64,000 nucleotides of DNA from NCBI GenBank assembly GCA_003134655.1, contig PLBY01000107.1:85277-149276 (forward strand), given 5' to 3'. Source of the stretch: Acidobacteriaceae bacterium. GTDB taxonomy: Bacteria; Acidobacteriota; Terriglobia; Terriglobales; Acidobacteriaceae. This document shows, one piece after another, positions 48,153 to 57,284 of this stretch. A program made the position numbers and the translations under genes. The first letter of the stretch is position 1, and every line of letters starts with the position of its first letter. A model generated the notes under the pieces. The model ran no database searches. It was not told the origin of the DNA and saw nothing but the letters and a program-made list of their open reading frames with translations.

Positions 48153-50180
48153 TTACTTAAGCCGTGCGCCCACCGGTACGTCCTCCAGAAAGCTTGCCAA
48201 TACTGGCTTCCCACCCTCCAGCGACGCGGCCACGATCATGCCATTCGACTCGAGGCCGCGAAGTTTTCGCGGAGCGAGATTGGCCACGATCACCACCTTG
48301 CGGCCGATGAGAGTCTCGGGCGCGTATGCCTCAGCGATTCCGGCTAGCACCTGCCGCACCTCGGTGCCGATGTCGATTTCCAGTCGCAGCAGTTTGTCCG
48401 CTTTGGGCACCCGCTCGGCGACCTTCACGACGCCGACACGAAGTTCGATCTTCGCGAAGTCATCGATCGTGATCTTTCCGCCGTCGGTCGGGGCAGGGGG
48501 CGCAGGTGTCACGGCGGCCGGCGGCGCCTTCACAGCAGCTTGTGCCGCTGCGGGTTGTGCCGCCGGTTCCTTGGATTCTTCAACCGCCGGACCTCTTTGC
48601 TGATCTTCCATCTGTTGCATCCTTTCGATAGCGCTCTTGTCGGCGCGCGGGAAAACCGGATGGATGTCGCCAAGTCTCGTGCCCAGCGGCAACTGTCCCC
48701 ACGCGAGATCGGCGAGAGCAAGCTTCTTGATGTCGCCGAGCCCCATCTGCTGCCAAATCTTGGCAGTGGCATCCGGCATAACGGGATGAGCCAGAGCCGT
48801 GGCGATGCGCAGTGCCTCTGCCGAGGTATAGAGCACCGTGGCTAGGCGGGCGCGGCTTTCATCATCCTGCTTTTCGCCTAGCGACCAGGGCTCGTTCTCG
48901 ACAATGTATTTGTCGACCGTGGCCACCAGGCCCCACGCGGTTTCCAGCGCCCGCGAAAAATGGAATTGATCGAACAATACGCCAAATTCGCGAATCGTTT
49001 TGCGGGCCGTCTCAGCAATCGCCTCATCGCCCGGAAGTTTCGACGCCGAGGGCGACGGATAGGGAACCTCGCCCTTGAAGTACCGGTTAATCATGGTTAG
49101 CGTGCGGCTGGCCAGATTGCCCAACCCATTCGCGAGGTCGGAGTTGTAGCGCTGCACGAGAGCGTCGAAGGAGAACGATCCATCCTGCCCGAATACGACT
49201 TCGCGCAACAGGAAGTATCGCAAGGCGTCCGCGCCCAGCACGTCGAGAATCGTCTCGGTGCGCACAATGTTGCCGCGCGACTTCGACATCTTGCTTTCTT
49301 CAAACAGCAGCCATCCATGCGCCACAATCGCCTTGGGCAAGGGCAAGCCCGCCGCCAGCAGGAATGCCGGCCAGTACACGCAATGGAAGCGGACGATTTC
49401 CTTGCCGATCATGTGGACGTCGGCCGGCCAGTACTTCTTGAACGCTTCCTGCGCCCCCGCGTGCGATGACCCGTAGCCGATAGCGGTGAGGTAGTTCGCC
49501 AGCGCGTCGAGCCAAACGTAGATCACATGCTTCGGATCGTCGGGCACGGGAATGCCCCACGAAAATGTCGAGCGGCTTATCGAAAGGTCGCGCAGACCTG
49601 ATCGCACGAACGAAATCACTTCATTGCGCCGTGTTTCCGGTCGAATGAAGTCGGGGTTCGCGTAAAGCTCGAGCAGTTTGTCCTGAAAGGCTGAGAGCTT
49701 GAAGAAGTAATTCTCTTCGTGCACGGTTTCGGTGATACGCCCGCAGGTTGGACAGGGATCGCCGGGTTGCGCGCCGTCGACGTAGAGTTCGTCGGACACA
49801 CAGTACTGGCCGGTGTACGTGCCCTTGTAGATGTAGCCATTGTCGCGAATGCGGCGGAACAGTTCCTGTGTGCGCTTTATGTGGCGTTCTTCGGTCGTGC
49901 GGATGAAGTCGTCGTTCGAGATGCCCATCCGCTTCCAGAGGTTGCGGAACTCGGCCGAAATCTCATCGGCGTACTGCTGAGGAGTTTTGCCGGCGGCCTG
50001 CGCGGCGCGTTCGATCTTTTGGCCGTGCTCATCGGTGCCCGTGAGGAAGAACGTGTCGGCGCCCAGCAACCGTTGCCGCCGCGCAATCGTATCGCAGGCG
50101 ATCGTGGTGTAGGCGTGGCCGATGTGCGGCCGGGCGTTCACGTAGTAAATCGGAGTCGTAATGTAGAACTTTCGAGTCAT
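48153..50180 (-). CDS. metG: Methionyl-tRNA synthetase
   Basis: 675 residues. Class I synthetase that charges tRNA-Met. The HIGH motif is RPHIGHAY (H19-H22), the zinc site is C127 and C143/C146 in a knuckle that lacks the second pair of the four-Cys type, and KMSKS is at 297-301. An anticodon-binding helical domain spans about 390-535. An Ala/Pro linker leads to a C-terminal EMAP-like tRNA-binding domain at about 575-675 (DDFAKIELRVGVVKVAERVP; VVIVANLAPRKLRGLESNGM). Length and order match the bacterial form with dimerising tail. Confidence 0.96.
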   Translation of the reverse strand: MTRKFYITTPIYYVNARPHIGHAYTTIACDTIARRQRLLGADTFFLTGTDEHGQKIERAAQAAGKTPQQYADEISAEFRNLWKRMGISNDDFIRTTEERHIKRTQELFRRIRDNGYIYKGTYTGQYCVSDELYVDGAQPGDPCPTCGRITETVHEENYFFKLSAFQDKLLELYANPDFIRPETRRNEVISFVRSGLRDLSISRSTFSWGIPVPDDPKHVIYVWLDALANYLTAIGYGSSHAGAQEAFKKYWPADVHMIGKEIVRFHCVYWPAFLLAAGLPLPKAIVAHGWLLFEESKMSKSRGNIVRTETILDVLGADALRYFLLREVVFGQDGSFSFDALVQRYNSDLANGLGNLASRTLTMINRYFKGEVPYPSPSASKLPGDEAIAETARKTIREFGVLFDQFHFSRALETAWGLVATVDKYIVENEPWSLGEKQDDESRARLATVLYTSAEALRIATALAHPVMPDATAKIWQQMGLGDIKKLALADLAWGQLPLGTRLGDIHPVFPRADKSAIERMQQMEDQQRGPAVEESKEPAAQPAAAQAAVKAPPAAVTPAPPAPTDGGKITIDDFAKIELRVGVVKVAERVPKADKLLRLEIDIGTEVRQVLAGIAEAYAPETLIGRKVVIVANLAPRKLRGLESNGMIVAASLEGGKPVLASFLEDVPVGARLK

Positions 50181-50191
50181 ATGTCTCTTAT

Positions 50192-50252
50192 CCGCAGAGG
50201 CGACCGCGGCCCCACAGAGGAACTCTCTGTGTACTCCGTGTCCTCTGTGGTT
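50192..50252. repeat. Degenerate inverted repeat (CACAGAGG...CCTCTGTGG)
   Basis: Arms of the CACCACGGAG family face each other with almost no spacer between larC and metG (ACTCCGTGTCCTCTGTGGTT on the right). It is more diverged than the copies at 33566 and 51642. Confidence 0.6.
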
Positions 50253-51630
50253 ATTGCTTTTCGCCTTTCCCGAGATACTCCCGCGAGGCTTCCTGCATCA
50301 CCGTCTTCAGGGGCACGTGGTGCTCGGCCGCAATGCGGCGGCAGTCTTCATACTCAGGCGCGTAATTGGTGACGGTTCCGTTCATGCTGGCAATCTTGAT
50401 GCGCACCTCGCCCCATTGGGTGCGGACATTTTCCCAGCGGCGCGCCAGCGTTTGCCGCACTTCATCCCGCCGCCGCACGCCCAGAGTTGTGGTTTCAGTG
50501 AACAGAAGCTGCGTTAACTTGCTCGCATCTTCGGGCTTGCAGAGCACGGTGAGCAGGGTGCCGGGACGATTCTTCTTCATCTGCACTGGCATGCCGAACA
50601 CGTCCAGTGCACCTTCTTCGAGCAGGCGATCCATCACATACCCGAAGACCTGAGGATTCAGGTCATCGAGATTCGCTTCCAGTACGGTCACGATTTCGGA
50701 GGCAGTTTTCGCCGCGAGCGTTGATGCGGATTCACCTACGGTCAATCGCACGACATTGGGAAGGCCCGGGAACTCCCGCGTCCCAGCGCCGTAGCCCGAC
50801 TTCTCGATCTTCATCTCGGGGAACGCGGCAAAGCGCTTGGCCAAGACCTTCACGATCGCGGCCCCGGTGGGAGTGACCAATTCGGCCTGCACGCCAGAGG
50901 AGTACACCGGCGAGTCTTTCAACAGTTCGACCGTGGCCGGGGCCGGGACCGGGAAGGTGCCATGCGCGCACTGCACCGATCCGCCGCCGACGTTGAGAGA
51001 AGAGCAGATAATCTCGTCTACGCCTAGGGCTTCTGCCCCTACGGCGGCACACACGATGTCGACCATGGCGTCAACCGCGCCTACTTCGTGGAAATGCACT
51101 TTCTCGATAGACGTGGCGTGAATCTTCGCTTCTGCGGTTCCGAGAGCTTCAAAGATCGCGATGGCGGTCTTCTTGGCGGTTTCGCTGATTCCAGATTTGC
51201 TGATGATCTCGCGAATCTCAGTCAATCCGCGGCCGTGCGCATGGGAGCCCTCGTGGGAATGTTCATGTGGCGCGGGCGCCCCCGCCCGCGAGGCTTCGTG
51301 ATCATGATGATCCTTGTCCCCATGGTGATGCTCGTGGTCGTGATGATGCTCGTGCTCGTGGTGGGCGTGCGCGGGCGTGGGCGCCCGCGCCACATCTTGC
51401 TTTTTCCAGTACTCTTCCCGCGGAAGATCTTTCTCACCATCCACCCAAACGTCGACCTTGGTCGCTGAAATACCGCTGCGGACGACTCGTGAAATCTCCA
51501 ATCGCGCGCCTACGCCCAGCGCCGCGACCGTATCTTCAAGCACTCGCGGCGGAACTCCGGCGTCAATGAGGGCGCCCAGGAACATGTCGCCGCTCACGCC
51601 GGAAAAACATTCAAGATAGGCAATGCGCAT
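50251..51630 (-). CDS. larC: LarC-type nickel-insertion protein (pyridinium-bisthiocarboxylate nickel cofactor)
   Basis: 459 residues from ATG 51630, giving the family N-terminus MRIAYLECFSGVSGDM. An ATG four codons earlier lies inside a repeat and is rejected. LarC inserts nickel into the NPN cofactor of lactate racemase-type enzymes, using CTP. Conserved parts are VHFHEVGAVDAMVDIVCAA, VPAPATVELLK, LVTPTGAAIVK and LEANLDDLNPQVFGYVMDRL. A His-rich region at about 88-135 (numbered from the earlier ATG), with runs such as HHEHEHHHDHEHHH, probably binds metal. It is flanked by two inverted REP-like palindromes translated in frame. No larA, larB or larE is in the window. Confidence 0.9.
   Translation of the reverse strand: MRIAYLECFSGVSGDMFLGALIDAGVPPRVLEDTVAALGVGARLEISRVVRSGISATKVDVWVDGEKDLPREEYWKKQDVARAPTPAHAHHEHEHHHDHEHHHGDKDHHDHEASRAGAPAPHEHSHEGSHAHGRGLTEIREIISKSGISETAKKTAIAIFEALGTAEAKIHATSIEKVHFHEVGAVDAMVDIVCAAVGAEALGVDEIICSSLNVGGGSVQCAHGTFPVPAPATVELLKDSPVYSSGVQAELVTPTGAAIVKVLAKRFAAFPEMKIEKSGYGAGTREFPGLPNVVRLTVGESASTLAAKTASEIVTVLEANLDDLNPQVFGYVMDRLLEEGALDVFGMPVQMKKNRPGTLLTVLCKPEDASKLTQLLFTETTTLGVRRRDEVRQTLARRWENVRTQWGEVRIKIASMNGTVTNYAPEYEDCRRIAAEHHVPLKTVMQEASREYLGKGEKQ
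51266..51295. repeat. REP-like palindrome inside larC (copy 1)
   Basis: TGTGG then CGCGGGCG (51271-51278) / CGCCCGCG (51283-51290) with a CCCC loop. Encodes the SRAGAPAPHE segment of LarC, right after the His-rich run. Related to 48095-48137. Confidence 0.65.
51369..51395. repeat. REP-like palindrome inside larC (copy 2, inverted)
   Basis: GCGCGGGCG (51369-51377) / CGCCCGCGC (51382-51390), then CACAT, the complement of the ATGTG that starts copy 1. Encodes DVARAPTPA just before the His-rich run, so the two copies bracket it in opposite orientation. Confidence 0.65.
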
Positions 51631-51641
51631 AAGGAAACTCA

Positions 51642-51731
51642 TTCACCACGGAGACACCGAGGCACAGAGCGGAACTAAGGTCAAAATCTCTTGAAGTTGG
51701 ATATCTCCGTGCCTCGGTGTCTCCGTGGTGA
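51642..51731. repeat. Inverted repeat pair (TTCACCACGGAGACACCGAG family)
   Basis: The left arm 51642-51670 and right arm 51701-51731 (CTCCGTGCCTCGGTGTCTCC) are inverse complements around about 30 bp. It fills the larC-argS divergent spacer and overlaps the more upstream larC ATG. Confidence 0.85.
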
Positions 51732-51841
51732 TCCGATTTCGCTGATTTTTCATCATAGGGAACGGTTCCATCTGCGTCAAACGCGCGCCCGCCACGTCCT
51801 CTGGTAAAATCACTGTTTCTTCAATCACTTAGAGGGACTTC

Positions 51842-53833
51842 TTGTACCGTTATCTGGAACATCGTTTAGCCCAGCGCGTGCTGGAGTGTCTGCAGCGCAA
51901 GTATCCCGGCGCAGCCTTGCCCGATGTGGTCGTGGAACAGCCTCCGAAGGTCGAACTTGGGGACTTCGCGATCCCGATTTTCCCTTTCGCCAAGCCTCTG
52001 CGCTCGGCGCCCCTGAAGATTGCCGAAGCTATCCGGGCGGAGATCGGCACGATTGAGGGCATCGCCGAAATGCAAGTGGCGCCTCCCGGCTATTTGAACG
52101 TCAGGATCGACCGGGGATGGATGGCCGCTGCTCTTGCAGCGGACAAAAAGCCGGACGCCGAGGTTCCTGCGGGCAAGATACTGGTGGAGCACTCCAGCAT
52201 CAATCCCAACAAGGCCGCGCACATCGGGCACCTGCGGAATGCCATTCTCGGCGATACGTTCGTCCGGCTTCTGCGTTATGCCGGCAGGGAAGTGGACATT
52301 CAGAACTACATCGACAATACCGGCGTGCAGGTGGCGGATGTGGTGGTTGGCTTCACGCACATTGAGAAGAAGTCTCGCGCGGAAATTGAGGCTCTCACCC
52401 GGCAGCCGCGATTCGACTACTACTGTTGGGATCTGTATGCCCGGGTCTCGCAGTGGTACGAGGCGGACAAGCAGAATCTGCAAGTCCGCCTGCAAACCTT
52501 GCATGCCATCGAAGATGCTTCGAGTGAAACAGCTGCCGTCTCCGAACTCATCTCCGTTGCGGTGCTCCGTCGCCATCTGGAGACCATGGACCGGCTCGAC
52601 ATCGAGTACGATTTCCTTCCCCGCGAGAGCGAAATCCTGCACTTGCATTTTTGGGATGCGGCGTTCACCAAGCTGAAGGAAGCTGGCGTGCTTACCTTCG
52701 AGAGTGAAGGGAAGAACAAAGGATGCTGGGTCATGCGGCGCGCCGGGACTGCAAAACCAAGTTCCACCACAGAGGACACAGAGGAAGACAAGATCACTGA
52801 GGAAGATCAGAAGGTGATCGTTCGTTCCAACGGGACCGTCGGCTACGTGGGGAAGGACATCGCCTATCACATGTGGAAGTTCGGGCTTCTTGGGCGGGAC
52901 TTTGGATATCGCAAATTTTACCGCTATCCCAACGGCCACGACTGCTGGATCTCGACAGCGGACGGGGAAAAAGATCATCCCCATTTCGGCGACGTTGCGG
53001 AAATCTATAACGTGATTGATGCCCGGCAGTCGGAGGCGCAGAACACGGTCATCGAAGCGCTGCGTGGACTCGGGCACGGCGAAGCCGCCGAACACTACAC
53101 GCATTTTTCCTACGAAATGGTCGCGTTGACTCCCCGCTGCGCCGCGGAACTGGGGTACAAGCTGAGCGAGGAAGACAAGGCGCGGTCCTACATCGAGGTC
53201 AGCGGACGCAAGGGTTTTGGCGTGAAAGCCGACGATCTCCTCGATCAACTCATTGCTTCCGCCAAGAAGGAAGTTGACTCGCGCCATCCACAGATTGGCG
53301 AACCGGAACGATTGCAGATTGCCACGCAGATCGCCATCGGCGCTTTGCGGTACTTCATGCTGAAGTACACCAAGCAGTCGGTGATCGCTTTCGATTTCAA
53401 AGAGGCTCTCAGCTTCGAGGGCGAGACTGGACCCTACGCGCAGTATGCGGTCGTGCGCGCGACTAGCATCTTCCGTAAGGCAGGATTTGATCCCGATACT
53501 TTTTTCGGAGACAGTGCCGGTCAGATCTCAGCTGCGGATTTGTCGAATTCTCTAACGGGCGAGGCCGCCAACGAAATCTGGGAACTGTGGCTGGCGTCGT
53601 CGAAGACTTCCTCGGTGATCGACCAGTGCATTGCGACCACCGAACCGGCGTACCTGGCCAAGCATGTGTTCCAGCTGGGGCAGCTTTTCAACACCTTCTA
53701 CCACCGTCATCCCATCCTGAGCGAGCCGGACGAAAAGCGGAAGCAGTTCCTGTTGGCCACGGTTGCGGTGGTTCGTCGCGAGTTAATTCGATGCCTGGCA
53801 GTCATGGGCATCACGGTTCCGCCGGTCATGTAG
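51842..53833 (+). CDS. argS: Arginyl-tRNA synthetase with in-frame repeat insertion
   Basis: 663 residues from TTG 51842 (AGAGGG 5 bases upstream), longer than the usual 550-600. N-terminal Add1 domain at about 1-90, HIGH motif in NPNKAAHIGHLRNA (127-130), catalytic insert, IVRSNGTVGYVGKDIAYHMWKFG, LSEEDKARSYIEVSGRKGFGVKADDLLD in place of a canonical KMSKS, and the anticodon-binding DALR domain at about 535-663. Residues about 306-325 (KPSSTTEDTEEDKITEED) include a stretch coded by a CCACCACAGAGGACACAGAG repeat arm. This lies in a loop before the strand IVRSNGTVGY, so activity is probably preserved. Confidence 0.95.
   Translation: MYRYLEHRLAQRVLECLQRKYPGAALPDVVVEQPPKVELGDFAIPIFPFAKPLRSAPLKIAEAIRAEIGTIEGIAEMQVAPPGYLNVRIDRGWMAAALAADKKPDAEVPAGKILVEHSSINPNKAAHIGHLRNAILGDTFVRLLRYAGREVDIQNYIDNTGVQVADVVVGFTHIEKKSRAEIEALTRQPRFDYYCWDLYARVSQWYEADKQNLQVRLQTLHAIEDASSETAAVSELISVAVLRRHLETMDRLDIEYDFLPRESEILHLHFWDAAFTKLKEAGVLTFESEGKNKGCWVMRRAGTAKPSSTTEDTEEDKITEEDQKVIVRSNGTVGYVGKDIAYHMWKFGLLGRDFGYRKFYRYPNGHDCWISTADGEKDHPHFGDVAEIYNVIDARQSEAQNTVIEALRGLGHGEAAEHYTHFSYEMVALTPRCAAELGYKLSEEDKARSYIEVSGRKGFGVKADDLLDQLIASAKKEVDSRHPQIGEPERLQIATQIAIGALRYFMLKYTKQSVIAFDFKEALSFEGETGPYAQYAVVRATSIFRKAGFDPDTFFGDSAGQISAADLSNSLTGEAANEIWELWLASSKTSSVIDQCIATTEPAYLAKHVFQLGQLFNTFYHRHPILSEPDEKRKQFLLATVAVVRRELIRCLAVMGITVPPVM
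52763..52787. repeat. Dispersed repeat arm inside argS
   Basis: TCCACCACAGAGGACACAGA followed by GGAAG matches the left arm of the 33566/50192/51642 family and is translated in frame as STTEDTEED. No clear right arm is found downstream. Confidence 0.7.
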
Positions 53834-53847
53834 AATACGGGGCACTA

Positions 53848-53867
53848 CGGCGCGGGCAGTCGCGCCG
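53848..53867. repeat. Short GC hairpin after argS
   Basis: CGGCGCG (53848-53854) / CGCGCCG (53861-53867) around GGCAGT, in the 47-bp spacer between argS and the hydrolase gene. It lacks a T-tract. Confidence 0.5.
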
Positions 53868-53880
53868 GATATCCCTGTTC

Positions 53881-54903
53881 ATGCCAAACGCTGCTCCCCC
53901 GATCGCGCCGTCCCATCCCTGGCTCCGCCGCATCCTCCTCGCCATGTTCTTGTTCGTGCTCGCCCTGGCTCTTGTCGGAATGATCTACGAGAACATCTCT
54001 GAGGCCCGCGATCGACGATTCAATCCCGAAGACGGCCGGTTCTTTGACGTCGGCGGCTTCAAGATGCACATCTACTGCACGGGGGAGGGAGGTCCGACCG
54101 TCATTCTCGAGTCTGGTCTGGGAGACAGCTACGTTTCTTGGCGCAAGGTGCAGCCGCAGATCGCCAAGTTCACCCGCGTTTGTTCTTATGACCGCGCGGG
54201 AATCGGCTACAGCGACTCGAGTTCACAACCTCGCACCAGCAAAGTGATGGCCGCTGAGTTGCATGCTCTGCTGAGGGCCGCACAAATCCCTCCACCTTAC
54301 GTTCTAGTCGGCCATTCAATGGGTGGATACAACGTGCGTCTATATGCCAGCCTCTATCGCAGTGAGGTGGCGGGGATGGTGTTGGTCGATGCGTCTCATC
54401 CGGACCAGGACAATCGGTTTCCACCCGAGCTCAAGAATATGGAAGGCAGCTGGCTGCGCGAGGCTGAGTTTCTGGAATTCACCAGTCCGCTTGGCATTCC
54501 GCGGCTCATGGGACTGTGCGACCAGGATCCCGTGCTGCGAGCCGCCGAATGCAATTTTCACAGCGCGCGCGAAGGCGTGGCGGAACTGAAGGGTTTTGCG
54601 GAAAGCGCTGTCCAGACGGCTGCCACCGGATCGCTCGGCGACCTGCCGCTGGCGGTGCTCTCGCACGATCCCGAGAATCCGTCCGCCGATCTTCCGGCCG
54701 ACCTGGCCGAGCCCACCAACGAAGCATGGGAGAAGATGCAGGAGGAACTAGCGCACCTTTCGACACGAGGAACGCAAGTAATTGCGAAGAACAGCTCGCA
54801 TTACATCCAACTGGATCGGCCCGACGTTGTCATCGATGCAGTCCGAGGTGTGGTGGAGCAGGCTCGCGTGGCGCAGAACAGCGCGCCATCCAAATCCAAC
54901 TAA
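53881..54903 (+). CDS. Membrane-anchored alpha/beta hydrolase
   Basis: 340 residues from ATG 53881; the frame open upstream belongs to argS in another frame. One N-terminal membrane helix (ILLAMFLFVLALALVGMIY) is followed by an alpha/beta hydrolase domain. Oxyanion segment TVILESGLGDSYVSW, Asp/Tyr strand VCSYDRAGIGYSDSS, nucleophile elbow GHSMGGYNVRLYAS with Ser, acidic residue in the C-terminal half and catalytic His in KNSSHYIQLDRPDVV. The substrate is unknown. The next gene follows after about 110 bp. Confidence 0.85.
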   Translation: MPNAAPPIAPSHPWLRRILLAMFLFVLALALVGMIYENISEARDRRFNPEDGRFFDVGGFKMHIYCTGEGGPTVILESGLGDSYVSWRKVQPQIAKFTRVCSYDRAGIGYSDSSSQPRTSKVMAAELHALLRAAQIPPPYVLVGHSMGGYNVRLYASLYRSEVAGMVLVDASHPDQDNRFPPELKNMEGSWLREAEFLEFTSPLGIPRLMGLCDQDPVLRAAECNFHSAREGVAELKGFAESAVQTAATGSLGDLPLAVLSHDPENPSADLPADLAEPTNEAWEKMQEELAHLSTRGTQVIAKNSSHYIQLDRPDVVIDAVRGVVEQARVAQNSAPSKSN

Positions 54904-55015
54904 TCTCGCTTACAACGTGCCATTGCTGATCTGCTTGCTCAAACCTGCTAACCTTTTTTCTCTCACCTTGGAATCGTCACATGAGTGCCGGTCGGCTTCC
55001 GTACCTTTGGAGTAC

Positions 55016-57262
55016 ATGATGAAATCAACGAATCGGACTGCCTTGGCACCGATTGCGCTTGTCTTCTTACTGCGTATCTTTTTGCCGCTTTCCTTGATTG
55101 CCCAGGACACGCCGTCGATTACTCAACCTCCGGTTCCCGCTTCTCGTCCGCGAATTGGCCTCGCTCTCAGCGGCGGTGGTGCGCTCGGTCTGGCCGAGAT
55201 CGGGGTGATCCGCTGGATGGAAGAGAATCATATCCCGGTGGATCGGGTTGCCGGAACCAGCATGGGCAGCATCATTGGGGCGATGTATGCCACGGGCATG
55301 TCGCCAGACGAGATCCAGAAATTTGCCGAAACGATTGACTGGGACGAAGCTTTCTTGCCCGGGCCGGTCTACTCGCAACTGTCCTATCGCAGGAAGCAGG
55401 ATCGGCGTGACTTTTTGATTGCGGCACCCTTGGGTCTGAAGCATGGCCTCAACGGGCCCAACGGTTTCAATTCCGGCCAGGGGGTAGGACTGCTGCTCGA
55501 TCGCATCGCGTTCCCCGAATCCGGCGCCGCGAGCTTTGACGACTTGCCCATTCCATTCCGTTGCGTTGCCACCGACATGTTGAGCGGCGAGGGCGTTGTG
55601 CTGCGCGATGGCACGTTGTCCCAGGCGGTACGCGCTTCCATGGCGATCCCGGGTGTGTTTACCCCGGTGGAGATCAATGGTCGCGTGTTGGCAGATGGCG
55701 GCATGGTGCAGAACATTCCGGTGGAAACTGTTCTCGGGATGGATGCCGACGCCGTCATTGCAGTCGAGTTGCGCCTTCCACCTGGCAGCCGCACCGAGTT
55801 GGAAACTCTTACGGGAGTGCTCACGCGCGCGGTCGACGTCATGATCACGCAGAATGAACGGCGTTCTCTGGCGTTGGCCAAGGCCACTGTGAGCATCAGC
55901 ATGGCCGGGTTCGGTGCGACAGATTACTCGCGGGTCAAAGAGCTTGTGGATCTCGGGTATAAGACTGCGGCCAGCCAGTCTGCCGACCTTCTGACTTATG
56001 CCATCCACGATCCGGAGGAATGGCAGGAATATCTGGCCGCGCGTGCCGCGCGCAAACACCGGCCGCCTGACAAGGTGGAAACCGTCGAAGTAGTCGGCGC
56101 CGATCCCGACACGGATGGCCGAATTCAGAACCGGCTCAGCAAGGCGCTTCGAGGCCCGCTGGATCTCTCCAAGGTCGACACCCAACTGACCCGAATTGCT
56201 GGCGAAGGCCAGTTCGACCGGTTGGGATATGAGGGTTTTACCCAGAATGGACTTCCTGCCCTACGCGTCACTACACACGATAAGTCCTACGGCCCGCCGT
56301 TTATCGATCTCGCCGTCAATGTCGACGGTTCGGGCGTGGCGGCGTTCGATTTTTCCGCGGGCGCGCGAGTGACATTCATGGATGTCGCCCACCACGGTGG
56401 AGAGTGGCGCAATGATCTGCTGTTCGGGTCCAGTAACCTTGCTGCCAGCGAGTTCTACCAGCCTTTGGGCCAGTCGCCTTTCTTTGTTGCGCCGTACGCG
56501 TTTGCTTCCAAGTTTGCGCGAAACTCCTTCAGCGGATTGACGCGCGTTGCCGTCTTTGGCGACGAGCGCGCTGGAGGCGGCTTTGACATCGGCTATAACT
56601 TCGGACGCCGCAGCGAATTGCGCGTCGGCTACGAGATCTTCGACGGAAAGCTGAGTCCGCTGATCGGCGCCTCAGGGCTGCCCATCGTCGACGGCAGCAC
56701 CGGGGAGTTCCGCGCGCGTTACGTGTGGGACGGCGAGGACAGTCCTTCGGTACCCGGTAGTGGCACGCGAATGGTAGTAACGGCCTCACGCGTTCTGCAG
56801 AGCCCCGGTCTGGCGCATCCGATCGGGCAACTCGACGTGCAGACCGCTAGCTTTGTCCCAATCAGCCCGAAGGCTTCGCTCTTCTTTGATATCTCGGGCG
56901 GCACAACCTTCCATGGTTCGGCTGGGCCCTTTCAAATGTTCGCGCTGGGCGGACCGTTTCGACTGGGAGCGTACCTTCCTTACGAATTCCTGGGGAACAA
57001 CTACGCATATGCGTCGCTGGGATTTCGCCGCGAGCTTTACCGCCTGCCCGCGCTGGTCGGCAAGAAAATCTACTGGGGTGGATGGTATGAGGCCGGCACG
57101 GCCTTCGGCACGGCAACCGACGATCCCGGGCCGGTGGTCGTGCGCGGCACATTTAACCTGGGAGTGATCGCAGATACGATCGTCGGGCCGATCGCGCTCG
57201 CGGGTAGCGTCAGCCCCACTGGGCAGAGCCGCGTGAACTTCTCCATCGGGCGAGTGTTCTGA
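55016..57262 (+). CDS. Patatin-like phospholipase fused to outer-membrane barrel (PlpD-like, type Vd)
   Basis: 748 residues from ATG 55016 (TTTGGAG upstream); a second ATG follows immediately. Signal peptide IALVFLLRIFLPLSLIAQD. The patatin domain at about 45-240 has oxyanion loop SGGGALG (52-58), nucleophile S82 in AGTSMGS and D227 of the catalytic dyad in LADGGMVQNIP. A POTRA-like segment at about 355-425 (VETVEVVGADPDTDGRIQNRLSK) precedes a 16-strand-type BamA/Omp85 barrel to the end (GQSRVNFSIGRVF, terminal Phe). This matches patatin autotransporters that display or release a lipase at the surface. Confidence 0.9.
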   Translation: MMKSTNRTALAPIALVFLLRIFLPLSLIAQDTPSITQPPVPASRPRIGLALSGGGALGLAEIGVIRWMEENHIPVDRVAGTSMGSIIGAMYATGMSPDEIQKFAETIDWDEAFLPGPVYSQLSYRRKQDRRDFLIAAPLGLKHGLNGPNGFNSGQGVGLLLDRIAFPESGAASFDDLPIPFRCVATDMLSGEGVVLRDGTLSQAVRASMAIPGVFTPVEINGRVLADGGMVQNIPVETVLGMDADAVIAVELRLPPGSRTELETLTGVLTRAVDVMITQNERRSLALAKATVSISMAGFGATDYSRVKELVDLGYKTAASQSADLLTYAIHDPEEWQEYLAARAARKHRPPDKVETVEVVGADPDTDGRIQNRLSKALRGPLDLSKVDTQLTRIAGEGQFDRLGYEGFTQNGLPALRVTTHDKSYGPPFIDLAVNVDGSGVAAFDFSAGARVTFMDVAHHGGEWRNDLLFGSSNLAASEFYQPLGQSPFFVAPYAFASKFARNSFSGLTRVAVFGDERAGGGFDIGYNFGRRSELRVGYEIFDGKLSPLIGASGLPIVDGSTGEFRARYVWDGEDSPSVPGSGTRMVVTASRVLQSPGLAHPIGQLDVQTASFVPISPKASLFFDISGGTTFHGSAGPFQMFALGGPFRLGAYLPYEFLGNNYAYASLGFRRELYRLPALVGKKIYWGGWYEAGTAFGTATDDPGPVVVRGTFNLGVIADTIVGPIALAGSVSPTGQSRVNFSIGRVF

Positions 57263-57284
57263 CGCTGGGATCCCGGATGCAGTG

